Assembly: GCF_933775445.1 (NCBI RefSeq) | Contig: NC_065874.1 | Span: 5,723,001-5,787,000, forward strand | Source of the DNA: Argentina anserina | Lineage: Eukaryota; Streptophyta; Magnoliopsida; Rosales; Rosaceae | DNA length: 64,000 bases | Reading direction: 5' to 3' | In this document: positions 24,517-36,445 of the stretch, in pieces | Position numbering within the stretch: the first letter of the stretch is position 1 | Layout of the letters: every line of letters begins with the position of its first letter | Translations under genes and position numbers: made by a program | Notes under the pieces: generated by a model | What the model was told of the DNA's origin: nothing | What the model saw: only the letters and a program-made list of their open reading frames with translations | Databases searched by the model: none

Positions 24517-24636
24517 ATATGTATGCCCCTTCGGCATTTAGCAGTCTGTTGTAAAATTGTGTCCTAATCGATCGCCATAGACTGGTTCTGACATCATGTA
24601 AGATGGTCACATTGATTCAACACTGCATGCAAATTC

Positions 24637-26223
24637 CTAACTGCCAGACAGAACCCGAAAAGGAGGGATGCTCTGCTCGTTTCTGAAGAAGTTATGTGGA
24701 TCAACCCTGCTCTTTACTACTGCAAGTCTCTTGAAATTGTTCTTGAAGTACTTTCTCCCCCAACTACTTGCTTCCATGTAGCTTGTATTGGTGCCTCTGT
24801 TGTTGGTCCCTAACTCAAGGTCCTTGTAATTGATGTAGGCTCCCCTTGGAGAGTTTGAAACATAAGGCTTCATATACCTGTAAAGCATATCCATCCAATA
24901 CATATGCTTGCCGGCTTCACTAGCCTCATTCACATCCCACTTCACTATGTACTGAATGTTGTAAATATTCCCTTTCCTATGAGGAAATGGAATTTCGAAC
25001 TCTGAAATCTCGGCCATTTTTCCACCATAGGGATCCAGTATCATGAAAACTAGTTGCTCTTGCATGAACCTCTCCCAAATCCCCTGTAGCCCTATTTCTG
25101 GAATAGGGTTTGTTACAAAGTCGGACTTGCCTTTGAAATTGCTCTTATAGAGTGCTTCCCTAGACAACAAGACCTCCAAAGGCTGCTCTTTCTTGTACCC
25201 AGCAAAGTACTGAGCAGATTGAACCCAACTCATTTCAATGCAGTCTTTTTCCTCCAAACCCAACTCTGGAAAGCTTTGTTTCATCAATGGCATTAGTGTG
25301 TCAATCCCTCCAAGATACAAGGAATTGAAATCAGCTTGGACTTGTTTCTGACCCCCACTCCCAACATTTTGAAGGATCACTCTCATGAAAAGATCCTCAT
25401 GAAACCTGTCTGCAATGTACTGCCACCTATTCACAAGGCTACCTCCATCTTGTGATATTAACTTGCTCACTGTAAAACCTGTCACAACCTTTGGGACCTG
25501 AACCAGTTTGATCTTCCATGAAACTATGATCCCAAAACTTGCTCCCCCACCTCCTCTAATGGCCCAAAACAGATCCTCCCCCATTGTTTCTCTGTTCATG
25601 ATTTTCCCATTAGCGTCAATCAAAACTGCATCTATGACATGATCAGCTGCTAGGCCATGTTTTCTAACCAAGGTCCCAAATCCACCACCACTAAAATGAC
25701 CACCAATTCCAACAGTTGGGCAAATACCAGCTGGGAATCCATGGACGTCGCTTTTTTTACCAATGCTATAGTAAAGCTCACCTAGTGTAGCTCCTGACTG
25801 AACCCAAGCTGTTTCATCTGCAATGTTGACATCAATGGACTTGAAGTTAATCATGTCAATGATGATGAAGGGGGTCTTGCAGAGATATGAGAGCCCTTCA
25901 TAGTCATGGCCTCCACTTCTTACCCTGATCTGTATGCCACATTTTCTGCTGCAAAGCACTGCTGCCCGGATTTCGGACTCGTTAAAAGGTGTGAGAATGA
26001 GAAGAGGCTTTGATGTGGAGTTTAGCCATCTAGGATTTTGTTCTGAGGATATCAAGATGGATGAATAAGAAGATGAATTTGAGGTGTGGATGATTGTAGA
26101 GGCTTCGGTGTTGTAACTGAGTTGAGTTGTCATGCACAGCCTGAGAGGTTCAGTGATTGGATCAGAACTTGCACATGAAACTAGACTTAGGAACAAGGAA
26201 AACACTGGTACAAAGAACTCCAT
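24637..26223 (-). CDS. BBE-like FAD-linked oxidoreductase (528 aa)
   Basis: Single exon, typical family length, with a signal peptide (about residues 1-20) for secretion. An N-terminal FAD-binding domain (PF01565) is followed by a C-terminal BBE domain (PF08031) with YINYKDLELG. Both covalent FAD anchors are present: His106 in SGGHDYEG and Cys168 in GFPAGICPT. The residue three after the Cys, which gates oxygen in this family, is Val171. The active-site stretch reads YNIQY where the other array members have FKIQY. By sequence it is the most divergent intact copy and closer to the pseudogene at 31058 (also NIQY, CPS/CPT). The substrate is unknown; BBE-like enzymes oxidise monolignols, oligosaccharides or alkaloid precursors. 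It is convergent with the PP2C pseudogene, 120 bp away. Confidence 0.95.
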   Translation of the reverse strand: MEFFVPVFSLFLSLVSCASSDPITEPLRLCMTTQLSYNTEASTIIHTSNSSSYSSILISSEQNPRWLNSTSKPLLILTPFNESEIRAAVLCSRKCGIQIRVRSGGHDYEGLSYLCKTPFIIIDMINFKSIDVNIADETAWVQSGATLGELYYSIGKKSDVHGFPAGICPTVGIGGHFSGGGFGTLVRKHGLAADHVIDAVLIDANGKIMNRETMGEDLFWAIRGGGGASFGIIVSWKIKLVQVPKVVTGFTVSKLISQDGGSLVNRWQYIADRFHEDLFMRVILQNVGSGGQKQVQADFNSLYLGGIDTLMPLMKQSFPELGLEEKDCIEMSWVQSAQYFAGYKKEQPLEVLLSREALYKSNFKGKSDFVTNPIPEIGLQGIWERFMQEQLVFMILDPYGGKMAEISEFEIPFPHRKGNIYNIQYIVKWDVNEASEAGKHMYWMDMLYRYMKPYVSNSPRGAYINYKDLELGTNNRGTNTSYMEASSWGRKYFKNNFKRLAVVKSRVDPHNFFRNEQSIPPFRVLSGS

Positions 26224-26999
26224 CTCTTGCAGATATGAGCTTTCAGGATTGAGTTTGGCTACACATGTATATCTGCTTCATGCGCTTATATGCTTAGTAC
26301 GTTCGGCTTGTTATTCTGCTACAGCGGGTAGAAACAAAGAGCTAAAGTGAGATTAGTGATGATTACTATGCAGTGAAACAAGGATCTACCAGTTTGTTTT
26401 TTTATTTAGTTCTATCGGTGTTCAGTATTTAAAGTTAACACTAGCGATTCCGTATTCAAATGCCAAGTAACCCACAATGTGTCAACATGTAAGCTGCCAC
26501 AACCTCTTGAACTTTGGCCATATTTACTTGGATATTGCTAAACAATAATCGAGTCCCAGTCTACACCTACCAGAAGAGATCAACAAAAAAATCTGATGCC
26601 AATCATGGCATGGCCTTATACGTTAAAAGTGTTGCTCTCAGAATTTTCTACTAATTTAACACGGTAACACAAACCAATTAACAGAGTTGCATTAGCTAGG
26701 TAGCTGCTTACTTCCTTATTAAAGCATTTGGTTAAAGCTTATGTGAGCCGGGACTCCAGTATGCTTAGGGTTTCATGCGAAGTAATTATGTGTCCAATTG
26801 CATGTATACAAGTGATTAATGCAAGCTGCTCTACTAGTTTTTTCTCTGTCTATTTCTTCTGGTTTTTCTCTAGCCATCTATGGCCAGCAAGCAGATGAAT
26901 CGGTCACGCTGCTGACATTTTCAAAGTAATGTAGCAGTTGATAAGGATGCCAAATCTGATAGTGCTAACATACATCCCATACAAAGGAAATATGACAGA
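26224..26999. other. intergenic, upstream of BBE-like gene
   Basis: A TATAAG-like sequence (minus strand, around 26284-26292) is a possible TATA box for the gene ending at 26223, but its spacing is not conserved with the other BBE promoters. Nothing else recognised. Confidence 0.4.
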
Positions 27000-28044
27000 T
27001 AACATTTAAAAATAAATGTACTCTAACACTGGACAACCCATCTGTTACCCAATATCATTTAAGAATATGTGTAATCATGAGACACTGGGCAACCCATCTG
27101 TTACCCAAAATCATTTAAAAACATGGATACTCATGAGACTCAAACAACTCATCTGTTACCCCTCATGCAGTACACCGATAGACACTGGGCAACCAATCTG
27201 GTTACTCAAAATCATTTAAAATATAGATACTCATGAGACCCAGGTACCCATCTGTTACCCCCCATGCAATACACTGACAGATACTGGACAACCCATCTGT
27301 TACCCAATATCACCAAAAAAAACATGGGTACTCATGAGACCCAGACAACCCATCTGTTACCCCTCATGCAGTACACCGACAGACAAACTAGAGCTCTAAC
27401 TGAATCGTAACTGACACCCGGCCAAGACTTGGTTCCAATTACTGTCAACAACGTCCGAAGATCAGAAAACGTTTTAACAAGACTCAATGTTAAAACCATG
27501 TACAATATAACAATCCACACATGTTATTTTACTACAACCAAACGACTCTTGCACAACAATATAATTATAGTCACCACAATATAATCTCATTTTTGAAATA
27601 AAAACTGTAACATTATATAATATAGCAACCCATATATATATATATACAGTCCCTATCCAGAGTGAAGCTTCACTCTGAAATTACAGAGTGAAGTTCCAAT
27701 TTTGACACATTTTTCGGTCAAATGTTTCACTATAAGCGATTCAATATTTAGGTATGTTATTCAAGATCATCTCTACAAAGTTTCATCCAATTTGACAATG
27801 GTTTGAGCTTTCAAAATTGAGATTTACACGAACGGTTCACGTTAAACAATTTTAATTCATTCATTGATTTAATCTAATTTCAATACGTTAACGATATCCG
27901 AATTAGATGAAATTTTGTATAGATGATCTTGAATAGCATATCTAAATATTGAATCGCTTATGGTGAAAAAAATTGACCGAAAAGTGTGCCAAAATTAGAA
28001 CTTCACTATGTAATTTCAGAATGAAGCTTCACTCTGGATAGGGA

Positions 28045-28090
<46 letters not shown>

Positions 28091-29497
28091 TATTTACCAT
28101 TTTTATACACATACACAACCCACTATATTATATAGATGCCACAATTCAAAACATACAAGTCACTGTCAAGGGTAAACTCGTCATAGTGAGATTTACTCAC
28201 ATTCACCATAGTCCATAATCACTAAAACCTTTTAAAATCATTTATTAAAATAGCGTTTCATTTACCCATGAACCGTAGAGGATCAAGTTCATGTAATTTA
28301 AACCAAAACATATTTTTATAAGCTAGTGGTGCAATCACTATGTTAACAACTCAAACTAAATTCAATAATTATAACACTACTTCGATCATGATGATCATTA
28401 TGAGGTTTACTCACCTTATTTCTTGTGTGCAACTTCCACGACACCGAGAGCGATTCCCTCACTCGTTTCGTCGGTCACCTAATAGTATGATAAAGTGCTT
28501 AGAAAATGATACGTAAAATCTCAGGTGACGATTCATTACAGCCGAACAATGTCCATAAAGCACCGTTTACAAAACACTATTCATGATTACTGTTCACAGA
28601 ACTCTGTTTTCACGAAAAATTGTTCATCATTTACTGTTCACATAACACTATTCATGTGCCGCCCGTTTTCCGGCCACAACCAAATTTCACCACCACAATC
28701 TAAATGATATTCTTAACAACTTTCTAGTTCACCACAAAGTCCAATTCCGAGTCTAAACACTTGAGTTTAACAAAAACCGAAAAGCCCCAATTTAAAACCT
28801 AGGATTTCTTTTCTTCGATTCTCCTAGCACAAAACGATTTTGGTTAAATCTTTTGGAGGGTTTGTAGTATGGAATGAGACCTTTAAAATGAGACAAGAAT
28901 CTTACCGATTGGTGGCCGGAGGAGGGAGATCTGGCGAGGTGAAGTTCGGCGAACTGTGCACTTTCGGGGGAACTTCCGGGTTTCACCGCTCTCAAACGGT
29001 TGTGAGATGGTGTGTGGTACTACCACTAATTGACAGAGGAAGCAACAACCTTTCAAACGGGACCGGTGCGCCGGTCTATGGTGGCGGAACGGCGGAGATC
29101 CGGCGGACCAAAGTCGGCCGCTCGGGAGGAAAAATATGAGTTTTTGGGTGAACAGGACCCAATCCGAATCCGAATTTTTTTTAATTCCCCTATTTATACT
29201 ATTTTCCAAAAATGTCCAAATACCTTTTGAATCGTAACTTCTTCATACGAATTCAGATTTAGGTGTGTCGTGCGTCCACGAATTCGTATTGATGAACTCT
29301 ACGACTTTCATGAATGAAGTTTTCTGAGATTCCTAACAGATAAAAAGTCAACTCTTGACCCCCACACGATAACATTTTTTAGTATAAATCGCTCGAACAC
29401 TTTCGTTTTCTCCCTCGTACTATATAATCAGATGACCACCAATTTAATATCTCCGAACAATAATTAGAAAATAATTATAAATTCCCGGGATATTACA
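27000..29497 (-). mobile_element. 5'/3'-decayed relative of the 5732-8205 LTR
   Basis: Shares the CAACCCATCTGTTACCC repeat region, the CACATACACAACCCACTATAT stretch and the terminal region with the LTR at 5732-8205. The minus-strand start (TGTAATATCCCGGGA at 29497) is present, but the opposite end is missing about 400 bp. A MITE (27646-28048) sits inside it. The overlapping ORFs at 28790-29230 are non-coding GC-rich LTR sequence. Confidence 0.7.
27646..28048. mobile_element. 403-bp foldback MITE
   Basis: Terminal inverted repeats begin ACAGTCCCTATCCAGAG and match over 31 of 32 bp. They are flanked by TA within (TA)n tracts, consistent with a Tc1/mariner-type TA target. Each end contains the 20-bp palindrome CAGAGTGAAGCTTCACTCTG (one base changed on the right). 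Internally, left and right halves are also inversely repeated, so the whole unit could fold into a long hairpin. The LTR sequence resumes on both sides, showing insertion into the LTR. Confidence 0.88.
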
Positions 29498-31057
29498 TGG
29501 ACAACATGTTATATCTCTATTATGTGTGTAGGTTTTATGCTCTACACACGGAATATAGATTTTCATAAAGCTGTTGATAATTTTGTCCACATGGCCGACC
29601 ATGTATTTTGATCTTAAAGTATGTATGTAGTTTGAGTGCTTAAAGAAATTACAAATCTTTGGTGGAGCACTGAAGCTATGAACAAGACCTAATATCCATT
29701 TTCTTGTAGATAAGAAACCAAAGAAGAAGGATAATCGATCAGTCGAACTCAAGTCCAGCTTTTGCGTTAAGATGATACTGGATAAAACCTGCTATCCACT
29801 ATCTTGTTCCAAATTTGATCTCTTTCATTACTGTCCCTGTAAGGGTCGCTATATATGTTGATTTACTGCATGTTATGTAGGTTTTTGGTGGTATATCTTA
29901 GCTCTATGTCAGATCAGAGGAGGATGGGGAGCATTATATCATTCTGTTCATTGGTTTTTGGTGAATCTGTAGTGTTAGCATTCAGGCTAATAAGTGTTAA
30001 TATTTCATCTCAATGCTAATAGTGTTATGTTTAGTATATATGCCAGCTGTTCTCTATTTATTGGTGACCTGACTTTTCTATTTCCTGGTCAATGTAAGAG
30101 CATCTTTAGTAATATTAGCCATATTTTAGTTAAATTTTAGTCAAAATAGCTCAAAAGTCATTTTAGCCAACCACTTTAGTAGAAACACGCATCAGTTTTC
30201 TCTATTTTGATTTCAAAGTGTTCATTACATGACTAAAAAGTATTTTAAATGTATATATAATTCTTTACAAGGAATATTTTAAATTCAAATGCTTTAATTT
30301 TGAACTATCTCACTCGATAAATTTGTTGAGTGTGACAGCGAGTTTGGTGCAGTCCCTATTTTTCGTAAAAAGCTAAACATGCTCTCTAAAATAACTAAAA
30401 AACTATAGTAGAGAGTCTGATAAAGATGCTCTTAAGATAAGAAATCACACTTTACAAATTTATCGAGTGAGATAATTTAAAGTTAAAGCATTTGAATCTA
30501 AAATATTCCTTATATAGAATTATATATACATTTAAAATACTTTTTATTCATGTAATGAATACTTTGAAGCCAAAATAAAGATAATTGATGCAGACGTATT
30601 TCTAAAATGACCAGTTAAAATGACTTTTGAGCTGTTTTGACTAAAATATGACTAGCATTGCTAAAGATGCTCTAATAAGTCTTAAGAGTTTCTCTCTATC
30701 TGCCTTTCCCTTAATGTTGTATGTTTGCTCATATAATTCAATTCAGAATAAATTTTCTGATCTCCAGGTTTTCTTCATTATTTCTCTTTCATTATTTTGT
30801 TAGATTTAGTTATGGCTATGTTATCATGTAGTACATAATCAGATTAACGATCTCAATCACATACTGCGGTCCAGGCAGCTAGCTGATCAATGTATGAATG
30901 CAATTGATATTCATGTGGACATAGAATTGTAATTATTGGGTAAGGGTTAAGTAAATGTTTGCTATGCCAAATCAATTGTAGTTAAATATTCTCAATAAAA
31001 AAAACGTAGTTATTACATGAAGAACGAGTACCCTAGAAATTCATCTATCACAATAAT
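29498..31057. other. intergenic with one foldback element
   Basis: No gene. Holds the foldback element at 30098-30672. The rest is AT-rich and unremarkable. Confidence 0.5.
30098..30672. mobile_element. 575-bp foldback MITE (PIF/Harbinger-like)
   Basis: Starts GAGCATCTTTAGTAAT and ends ATTGCTAAAGATGCTC, flanked by TAA (30095-30097 and 30673-30675), as for PIF/Harbinger-type elements. The two arms (about 250 bp each) are inverse copies (for example TTTTAAATGTATATATAATTC on the left and its complement on the right). A third terminus-like GATGCTCTTA occurs at about 30425, suggesting a nested or duplicated unit. Confidence 0.8.
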
Positions 31058-32262
31058 TCAGAGAAAAAACGGTACAATGCTTTGCTCATTCTTGAAGAAG
31101 TTTCCATAATCAACCTCACTTTTAATGCGTGCTAGTTTCTTGTAGTTTCCCTTGAAATACTTCTCGCCCCACACCTTGGATTCCAAGTAAGTCCATTTGA
31201 CATTTCTCCCAATATCCAAATCCCTATAGTTGACATAGGCAGTTCTTGGGTTTTTTGTAACAAATTTACCCATAAAATTGTAGACTCTATTGATCCAATC
31301 TAGCCTTTTCTTCTCAACCAAAGCTACACCGTTTTGCCACGCGCTGAAGTATTGAATATTGTACAAGACTCCAGCTCTCTGTGGAAATGGAGTTGCAGAC
31401 TCTGATATCTCACTCATTTTTGCACCGTAAGGATCCCACAGCATTACACCTGCTTCACTACCTTTCAGCATTACCTTCCATAGGTACTCTAAGTCAGTTT
31501 CTGAAATGGGTTTGGTCACAAAATCAGAATTGGCTTTGAAGAACCCTTTCTGAACATGGTTTCGGTCTAATAAAATCTCCAAAGGCTCAATCTGGTTGTA
31601 ACCGACTCGATCCAACTCATTTCCTTGCAGTCCTCAGGCTTCAAAACCAACTCCGGAAAGCTTGAGCCAATCAATGGGACTAACTGATCAATGGTTCCAA
31701 GAAACAATGCATTGAAATTGGCTTGAATTGTTGCTGCCCCTTTCGATTCTTTTTCTACAGAAAAGATAATTCTTATGAGCAAATCTTCATGTAATTGGTG
31801 AGCAATCTGCTGCCACATGTGAACCAATTTGGTTGCATTGTTTTCAAGTCTCCTGGGGATATTGAACCCTGTCACCTTGTTAGGAACGTGAACCAATGCA
31901 ACCTTCCATTCGACAACTACTCCAAAATTTCCACCTCCACCTCCTCTAATAGCCCAAAACCAATTTTCCCCCATTGCTTGCCTATTAAGAACTTTTCCAT
32001 CAGCATTAACCACAATTGCATCCACAACATTATCTGAGGAAAGCCCGAATTTCCTCATCAACATGCCTTGTCCACCTCCGCTGATATGTCCACCAACTCC
32101 GATGCTAGGGCAAGTACCGGCAGGAAAACCTAGCCTGCCTGAACTGTTAATTGCAACATGGTAGTAAAGCTGGCCGAGTGTCGCACCGGACTGTACCCAA
32201 GCAGTGCCTTCTTTGGCTTCAACTCTGACATTGTTTAGGTTTACAAGGTCTATGATGACAAA
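31058..32262 (-). pseudogene. BBE-like pseudogene, 5' truncated
   Basis: Homology starts abruptly at about 32262 (FVIIDLVNLNNV), so the signal peptide and the HDYEG flavin-His region are missing. It then has GFPAGTCPSIGVGGHISGGG (Cys anchor kept, Ile at the gate position) and the RGGGGGNFGV block. A frameshift at about 31590-31620 separates it from the C-terminal half (LEILLDRN... NVKWTYLES... FFKNEQS). The C-terminal part is otherwise open to the stop at 31058. It is closest to the gene at 24637 (NIQY motif). It lies head to head with the plus-strand pseudogene at 32616. Confidence 0.9.
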
Positions 32263-32540
32263 GGTTTACAAGGTCTACACGAAGCCATCAATTGAACTAC
32301 ACCGCAATGGAAAGCCTCGAGTCATCTTTCCCTTGATTAATGTGGGCTCAGAGTAGCACCATCTCAGTTAGTAGTCGGACTTGGCATCGGAGCTGAGGCC
32401 ACGTTATATGACACTTTGTGTTGAATCATAATCCACAAGTGACAGTGAAGAACATATTTACCCCAAATGATTGATGCTTAACATCACGTGACATTCGTAT
32501 TAGCTCATCAAGGTCACACTAAGACCCCCGTCCATGCTTC

Positions 32541-32547
32541 TATAAAG
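32541..32547 (+). promoter_or_regulatory. TATA box of interrupted BBE-like copy
   Basis: TATAAAG within CATGCTTCTATAAAGC, 69 bp before the ATG at 32616. The same CATGCTTCTATAAAG block precedes the genes at 58168 and 61439. Confidence 0.75.
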
Positions 32548-32973
32548 CAATACATACACATACCAAGCCGATTCCTCAACATTGGTACCAAATAGAGAGA
32601 AACAAATTGCTTAGCATGGTGCTTCCAAACTGTTCAAAGTTTCCACTATTACAGTTTCTTCTGCTGCTGATGTCTTGTTTGGCACAGCATCCATCTTATA
32701 GAGAGGACATGTTTATACAATGCCTCTCGTATCCTTTTAAGGTTTCCGTTGATTCATTCTCAAATCTCAACCACGATTTTCACCCCAAACAACTCTGCCT
32801 TCACCAAAATCCTAAAATCAAATGCAGACGACCTCAGGTACGTAGTCCCTTCAGCGCCAAAGCCAGAGTTCATTTTTCAACCAACGCATGATTATCATGT
32901 TCAAGCTGCTGTTTGCACAAAACAGCAGGGAATACATCTCAGAGTCCGAAGAGAAGGCCATGACTACGAAGCC

Positions 32974-33141
32974 TGTTAACATGAGTCAACAAACAACAAA
33001 TAGATCTCACAAACTAAATCTATAGCCGTACTAATTGACAAATCTGTATTTGGTTTCATACTAGATAAATAGTAGTTTAGATTTCTATAAATACCTTGTA
33101 ATTGTTCATATCAATCAAGTAAGAATATATACCTTTCTACT
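32974..33141 (+). repeat. 5' LTR of copia element
   Basis: 168 bp, TGTTAACATG...TTCTACT. The end is fixed by the adjacent primer-binding site and the target duplication, giving TG...CT rather than TG...CA termini. Confidence 0.95.
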
Positions 33142-33154
33142 TGGTATCAGAGCC
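33142..33154 (+). other. primer-binding site (initiator Met tRNA type)
   Basis: TGGTATCAGAGCC directly after the 5' LTR, as in the left-edge element. Confidence 0.92.
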
Positions 33155-33785
33155 TCCGTGCTCTGTTTTTCTGGGCATTTTTTCCCGTTTTTTTTTTTCT
33201 GGCAGGCTACTGCCTTCGTGCTCGCCGCTGCCTCCTCCCCTCCGGCGCTCCATCACCGCTGTCCCCCGGTGCTCCACGACGTCGCCCTTCACCTGAGCTA
33301 AGCCCGACGTCGCCGACACTCCTCCAGCGCTCCCGCTGATTCTCGGCCCGACGCCGTCCGCTCCGCACTCAAGCCGACGTCGTCCTCTCGTCACCGCTGC
33401 GCCGCTGTTGCTGTCTCCGCGCCCCCCGCTCCGACATCGCTCGCCGCTCCTCAGTCGCCGCTCTTCACCGGACGTCGTTCTCCTCCAAATCGCAGAAAAT
33501 CAACCCTAAATCGACATAAATCGACATTCCCGACCCGGCCCAGAAACTGTGCGGCCCGGCCCACTCAATCCGACCCGGATTTATCCCCGGTTCGACCCGA
33601 CCCAGATACGACCCGACCCGGCTTCAAATCCGACCCGCACAAGATCTGAACCGGCCCAGAATTCATACCTCTTTAATGTCAGTGTAGGTGCACTGACAGT
33701 GAACGTGCACCGAAGACAGGTTCTTATCAGTTTTTTGGTGTTTCCGCTGCATAATTCCTGATTCTGTTTTTCCATTTCCTTTTCA

Positions 33786-34967
33786 ATGGGTTCTGGAGAC
33801 GAAGCTGATGTTCCGAAATTTGAAGTATCTGTCAAGAGTTCTGACAGTGGGTCCTTTGGGGGTACTAAACTCAATAGAACCAATTTCCGTAAATGGAAGC
33901 GACTTATGGCGGCTCATCTTCGCGGCATGCACAAGATGGGGCATGTAACCGGAGTCACTCAGGCTCCTAGTAAAGATGATATTATTGCCTACACTAAATG
34001 GGACGATGATGATGGCCTTGTGATGTCCGTCTTGTGGAAAGCTATGAATGACGAAATAATTGATCTGGTGGAGGCATGTGACACTGCGCATGCAATATGG
34101 CTGACACTTGAAGGCTTATACACTAATGATTCTGATTTCATACAGGTTTATGAGTTAATGTGCACCGCTTTGGCGATGCAACAAGATGGGCAACCGGTGG
34201 CGCAATATTTCACCAAACTAAGAAATATTTGGGCAGAGATTGATGTGAAACGTCCTTGCATGATCAAACATCAGGAGGATATTGTTTGGTACCAACGTGA
34301 GAAAGAGCTTGAGCGAGTTCACCATTTTCTGAAAGGTCTTGATACTAAACATAACAGTGCGAAATGGGAATTACTCCGCCAGACCGAACCCCCTAGCTTA
34401 ATTACAGCTTTCACCTATATCTGTAAGGATGAATCTCACCAAGAAAGCCTTCATCAGACACAAGTTGAAGTTTTCAGCCTTACTATTCATGCTAGATCTT
34501 CAGCACCACCCCTTCAGCAGGCCACTTCATCTCCACTTCATCACCGAGGACCACCACCAGGTTTCGGGAATCAGCCCCGCCTTCCTTGTTCTTATTGCCA
34601 TGATACAAACCATGCTCGTGCAACCTGTTGGAAGTTGTATCCACACCTTAGGCCCCAAATGCCTAATTATCGTCCTAAGGAAAAAGCAGCTATTCAACTG
34701 GTCCAGGAACCAGATATTTATGGTGTGGTTGGACATGATCATCATACAACAGGAGGAGCAACACCCATAGCATCAATAGCTGGTCGTGGTAAGATTGGTA
34801 TGGCTTTACATATTTCTCACTTTGATGGTTTTGATACATGGATTATTGATTCTGGTGCGTCTGATCATATGACTTATGACAAATCTTATTTTACTATATT
34901 ATCTCCTCCACCAGTACCATATGTTACTAATGCTAATGGTGAGGCCTTCCCCGTATTAGGGAAATGA
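33786..34967 (+). pseudogene. copia gag-protease, ends at premature stop
   Basis: 393 codons from ATG at 33786. UBN2-type capsid with FRKWKRLM and DLVEAC; a nucleocapsid zinc knuckle CX2CX4HX4C (CSYCHDTNHARATC); the aspartic protease site WIIDSGASDHM. A TGA at 34965 interrupts what is otherwise a continuous frame into the integrase region (frame reopens at once). Confidence 0.93.
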
Positions 34968-36440
34968 TCAGTTCGTATTACTCCCAAAATAGAGCTTCAC
35001 AATGTGTTATATGTACCTGCTTTATCTCATCATTTGATATCTGTCCCACAAATGAACACTGAAGCTAAGTGCTCTGTGACATTTTTTCCCATGTATGTGA
35101 TATTTCAGGATCTTCTCACCGGGGAGTTAATTGGTCGGGGGTATCTACGGGGCAGGTTGTTTCATCTGGATCAGACATATGCGGGGGAAAAACCAGGGGC
35201 ACAGTCCCGGATCGCTTTGCTCTCCACTTCTGATAAGCTAAGTGAAGTTTGGTTATGGCATCGTCACTTGAGGCATCCTTCATTTAGTGTTATGAAAAAA
35301 TCCATGCCTACTTTGTTTATTGGTGTGGATGAGTCAGTTTTTCGTTGTGAAACATGTGTTTTGGGCAAAAGTCATCGGTCTACTTATTCCCCTAGTACTT
35401 CTAATAAAAGTATTTTTCCTTTTGAATTAATTCATTCTGATGTTTGGGGACATTCCAAAGAATCTACTGTGTCGGAAATGCGGTATTATGTGTCATTTAT
35501 TGATGATTGCACACGTCTTTCATGAATTGTTCTTCTAAAAACCAAAAAGGAGGTTTTTCCAGCTTTTCAAGCCTTCTATACCACTGTCCAAACACAATAT
35601 AATGCCACAATTAAAATTCTTCGTTCTGATAATGGGGGGGGGGAATATGTGAATCGTGTCTTTCAGGAGTTTTTTAACACACACGGAATTGTTCATCAAA
35701 CAACGTGTCCTTACACACCTGAGCAGAATGGAGTTTCCGAAAAGAAAAATCGTCATTTACTTGATATGGCTCGGTGTATTCTCTTTAGTGCCCATATGCC
35801 TAAATACCTTTGGGGTGACGCTGTCATAACTTCCGCTCACCTCATTAATCGTCTTCCATCTCGTGTCCTTGAAGGCAGAGTTCCATATGAGGTGCTTGCT
35901 TCCCATGTTTCCTTACCCTCTTTTCATAATCTTCCAGCTCGTGTTTTCGGTTGTGTTGCTTTTGTCCATCTTCCAAAACATCAGAGGTCTAAGTTGGATG
36001 CCCGAGCGGTTAAATGTGTGTTCGTTGGATACGGAGGGCATCAAAAAGGGTACATATGCTTTCATCCACCTACCAGACAATATTATGTCACTATGGATGT
36101 TTCTTTCTTTGAGGACATGAGCTATTTTACGTCTTCTAATACTGCTCTTCACGGGGAGATTTCATATTTTGAAGAACTGTATCATGGAAAGGGGGAGACA
36201 AGTCAACCAGGAGATATGGTGCCAGGTTCGGTTGGGATTATTGATGTGTCAGCTACACATGCACCACCAGATGATTCTGGTATAAACACTCCAGAGATTC
36301 AGGTACCGGAAGCTGACAGCACAACTGCCTCCCCTACTGTTATTTATACCCTGACCAACGTTCCCCTGGTACAGAAGATCACTCATCTGAGGTTAGTAAT
36401 TCTATTGGGACTAGTACTAGTGAAGCTAATAGTAGACAAT
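34968..36440 (+). pseudogene. copia integrase region, interrupted
   Basis: Same frame as gag-protease. The GAG-pre-integrase zinc part includes WHRHLRHPS and CETCVLGK. The catalytic core follows: HSDVWG (first Asp), SDNGGG (second Asp) and the QNGVSEKKNRH block (Glu). TGA at 35523 replaces an expected Trp. A run of ten G (35634-35643) encodes an extra Gly in the DNGGEY motif, without shifting frame. Downstream of about 36340 the integrase frame ends in unrelated residues and the next domain is in another frame, so a frameshift lies at about 36340-36440. Confidence 0.9.
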
Positions 36441-36445
36441 ATATC

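Noticed and set aside
26999..27400. Regular spacing of CAACCCATCTGTTACCC units suggesting a CRISPR-like array
   Set aside because: Units are degenerate and irregular, belong to a plant LTR (also at 6150-6420), and CRISPR arrays are not expected in plant nuclear DNA.
28792..29230. Overlapping 66-108 codon ORFs on both strands
   Set aside because: Part of the decayed LTR; no protein similarity.
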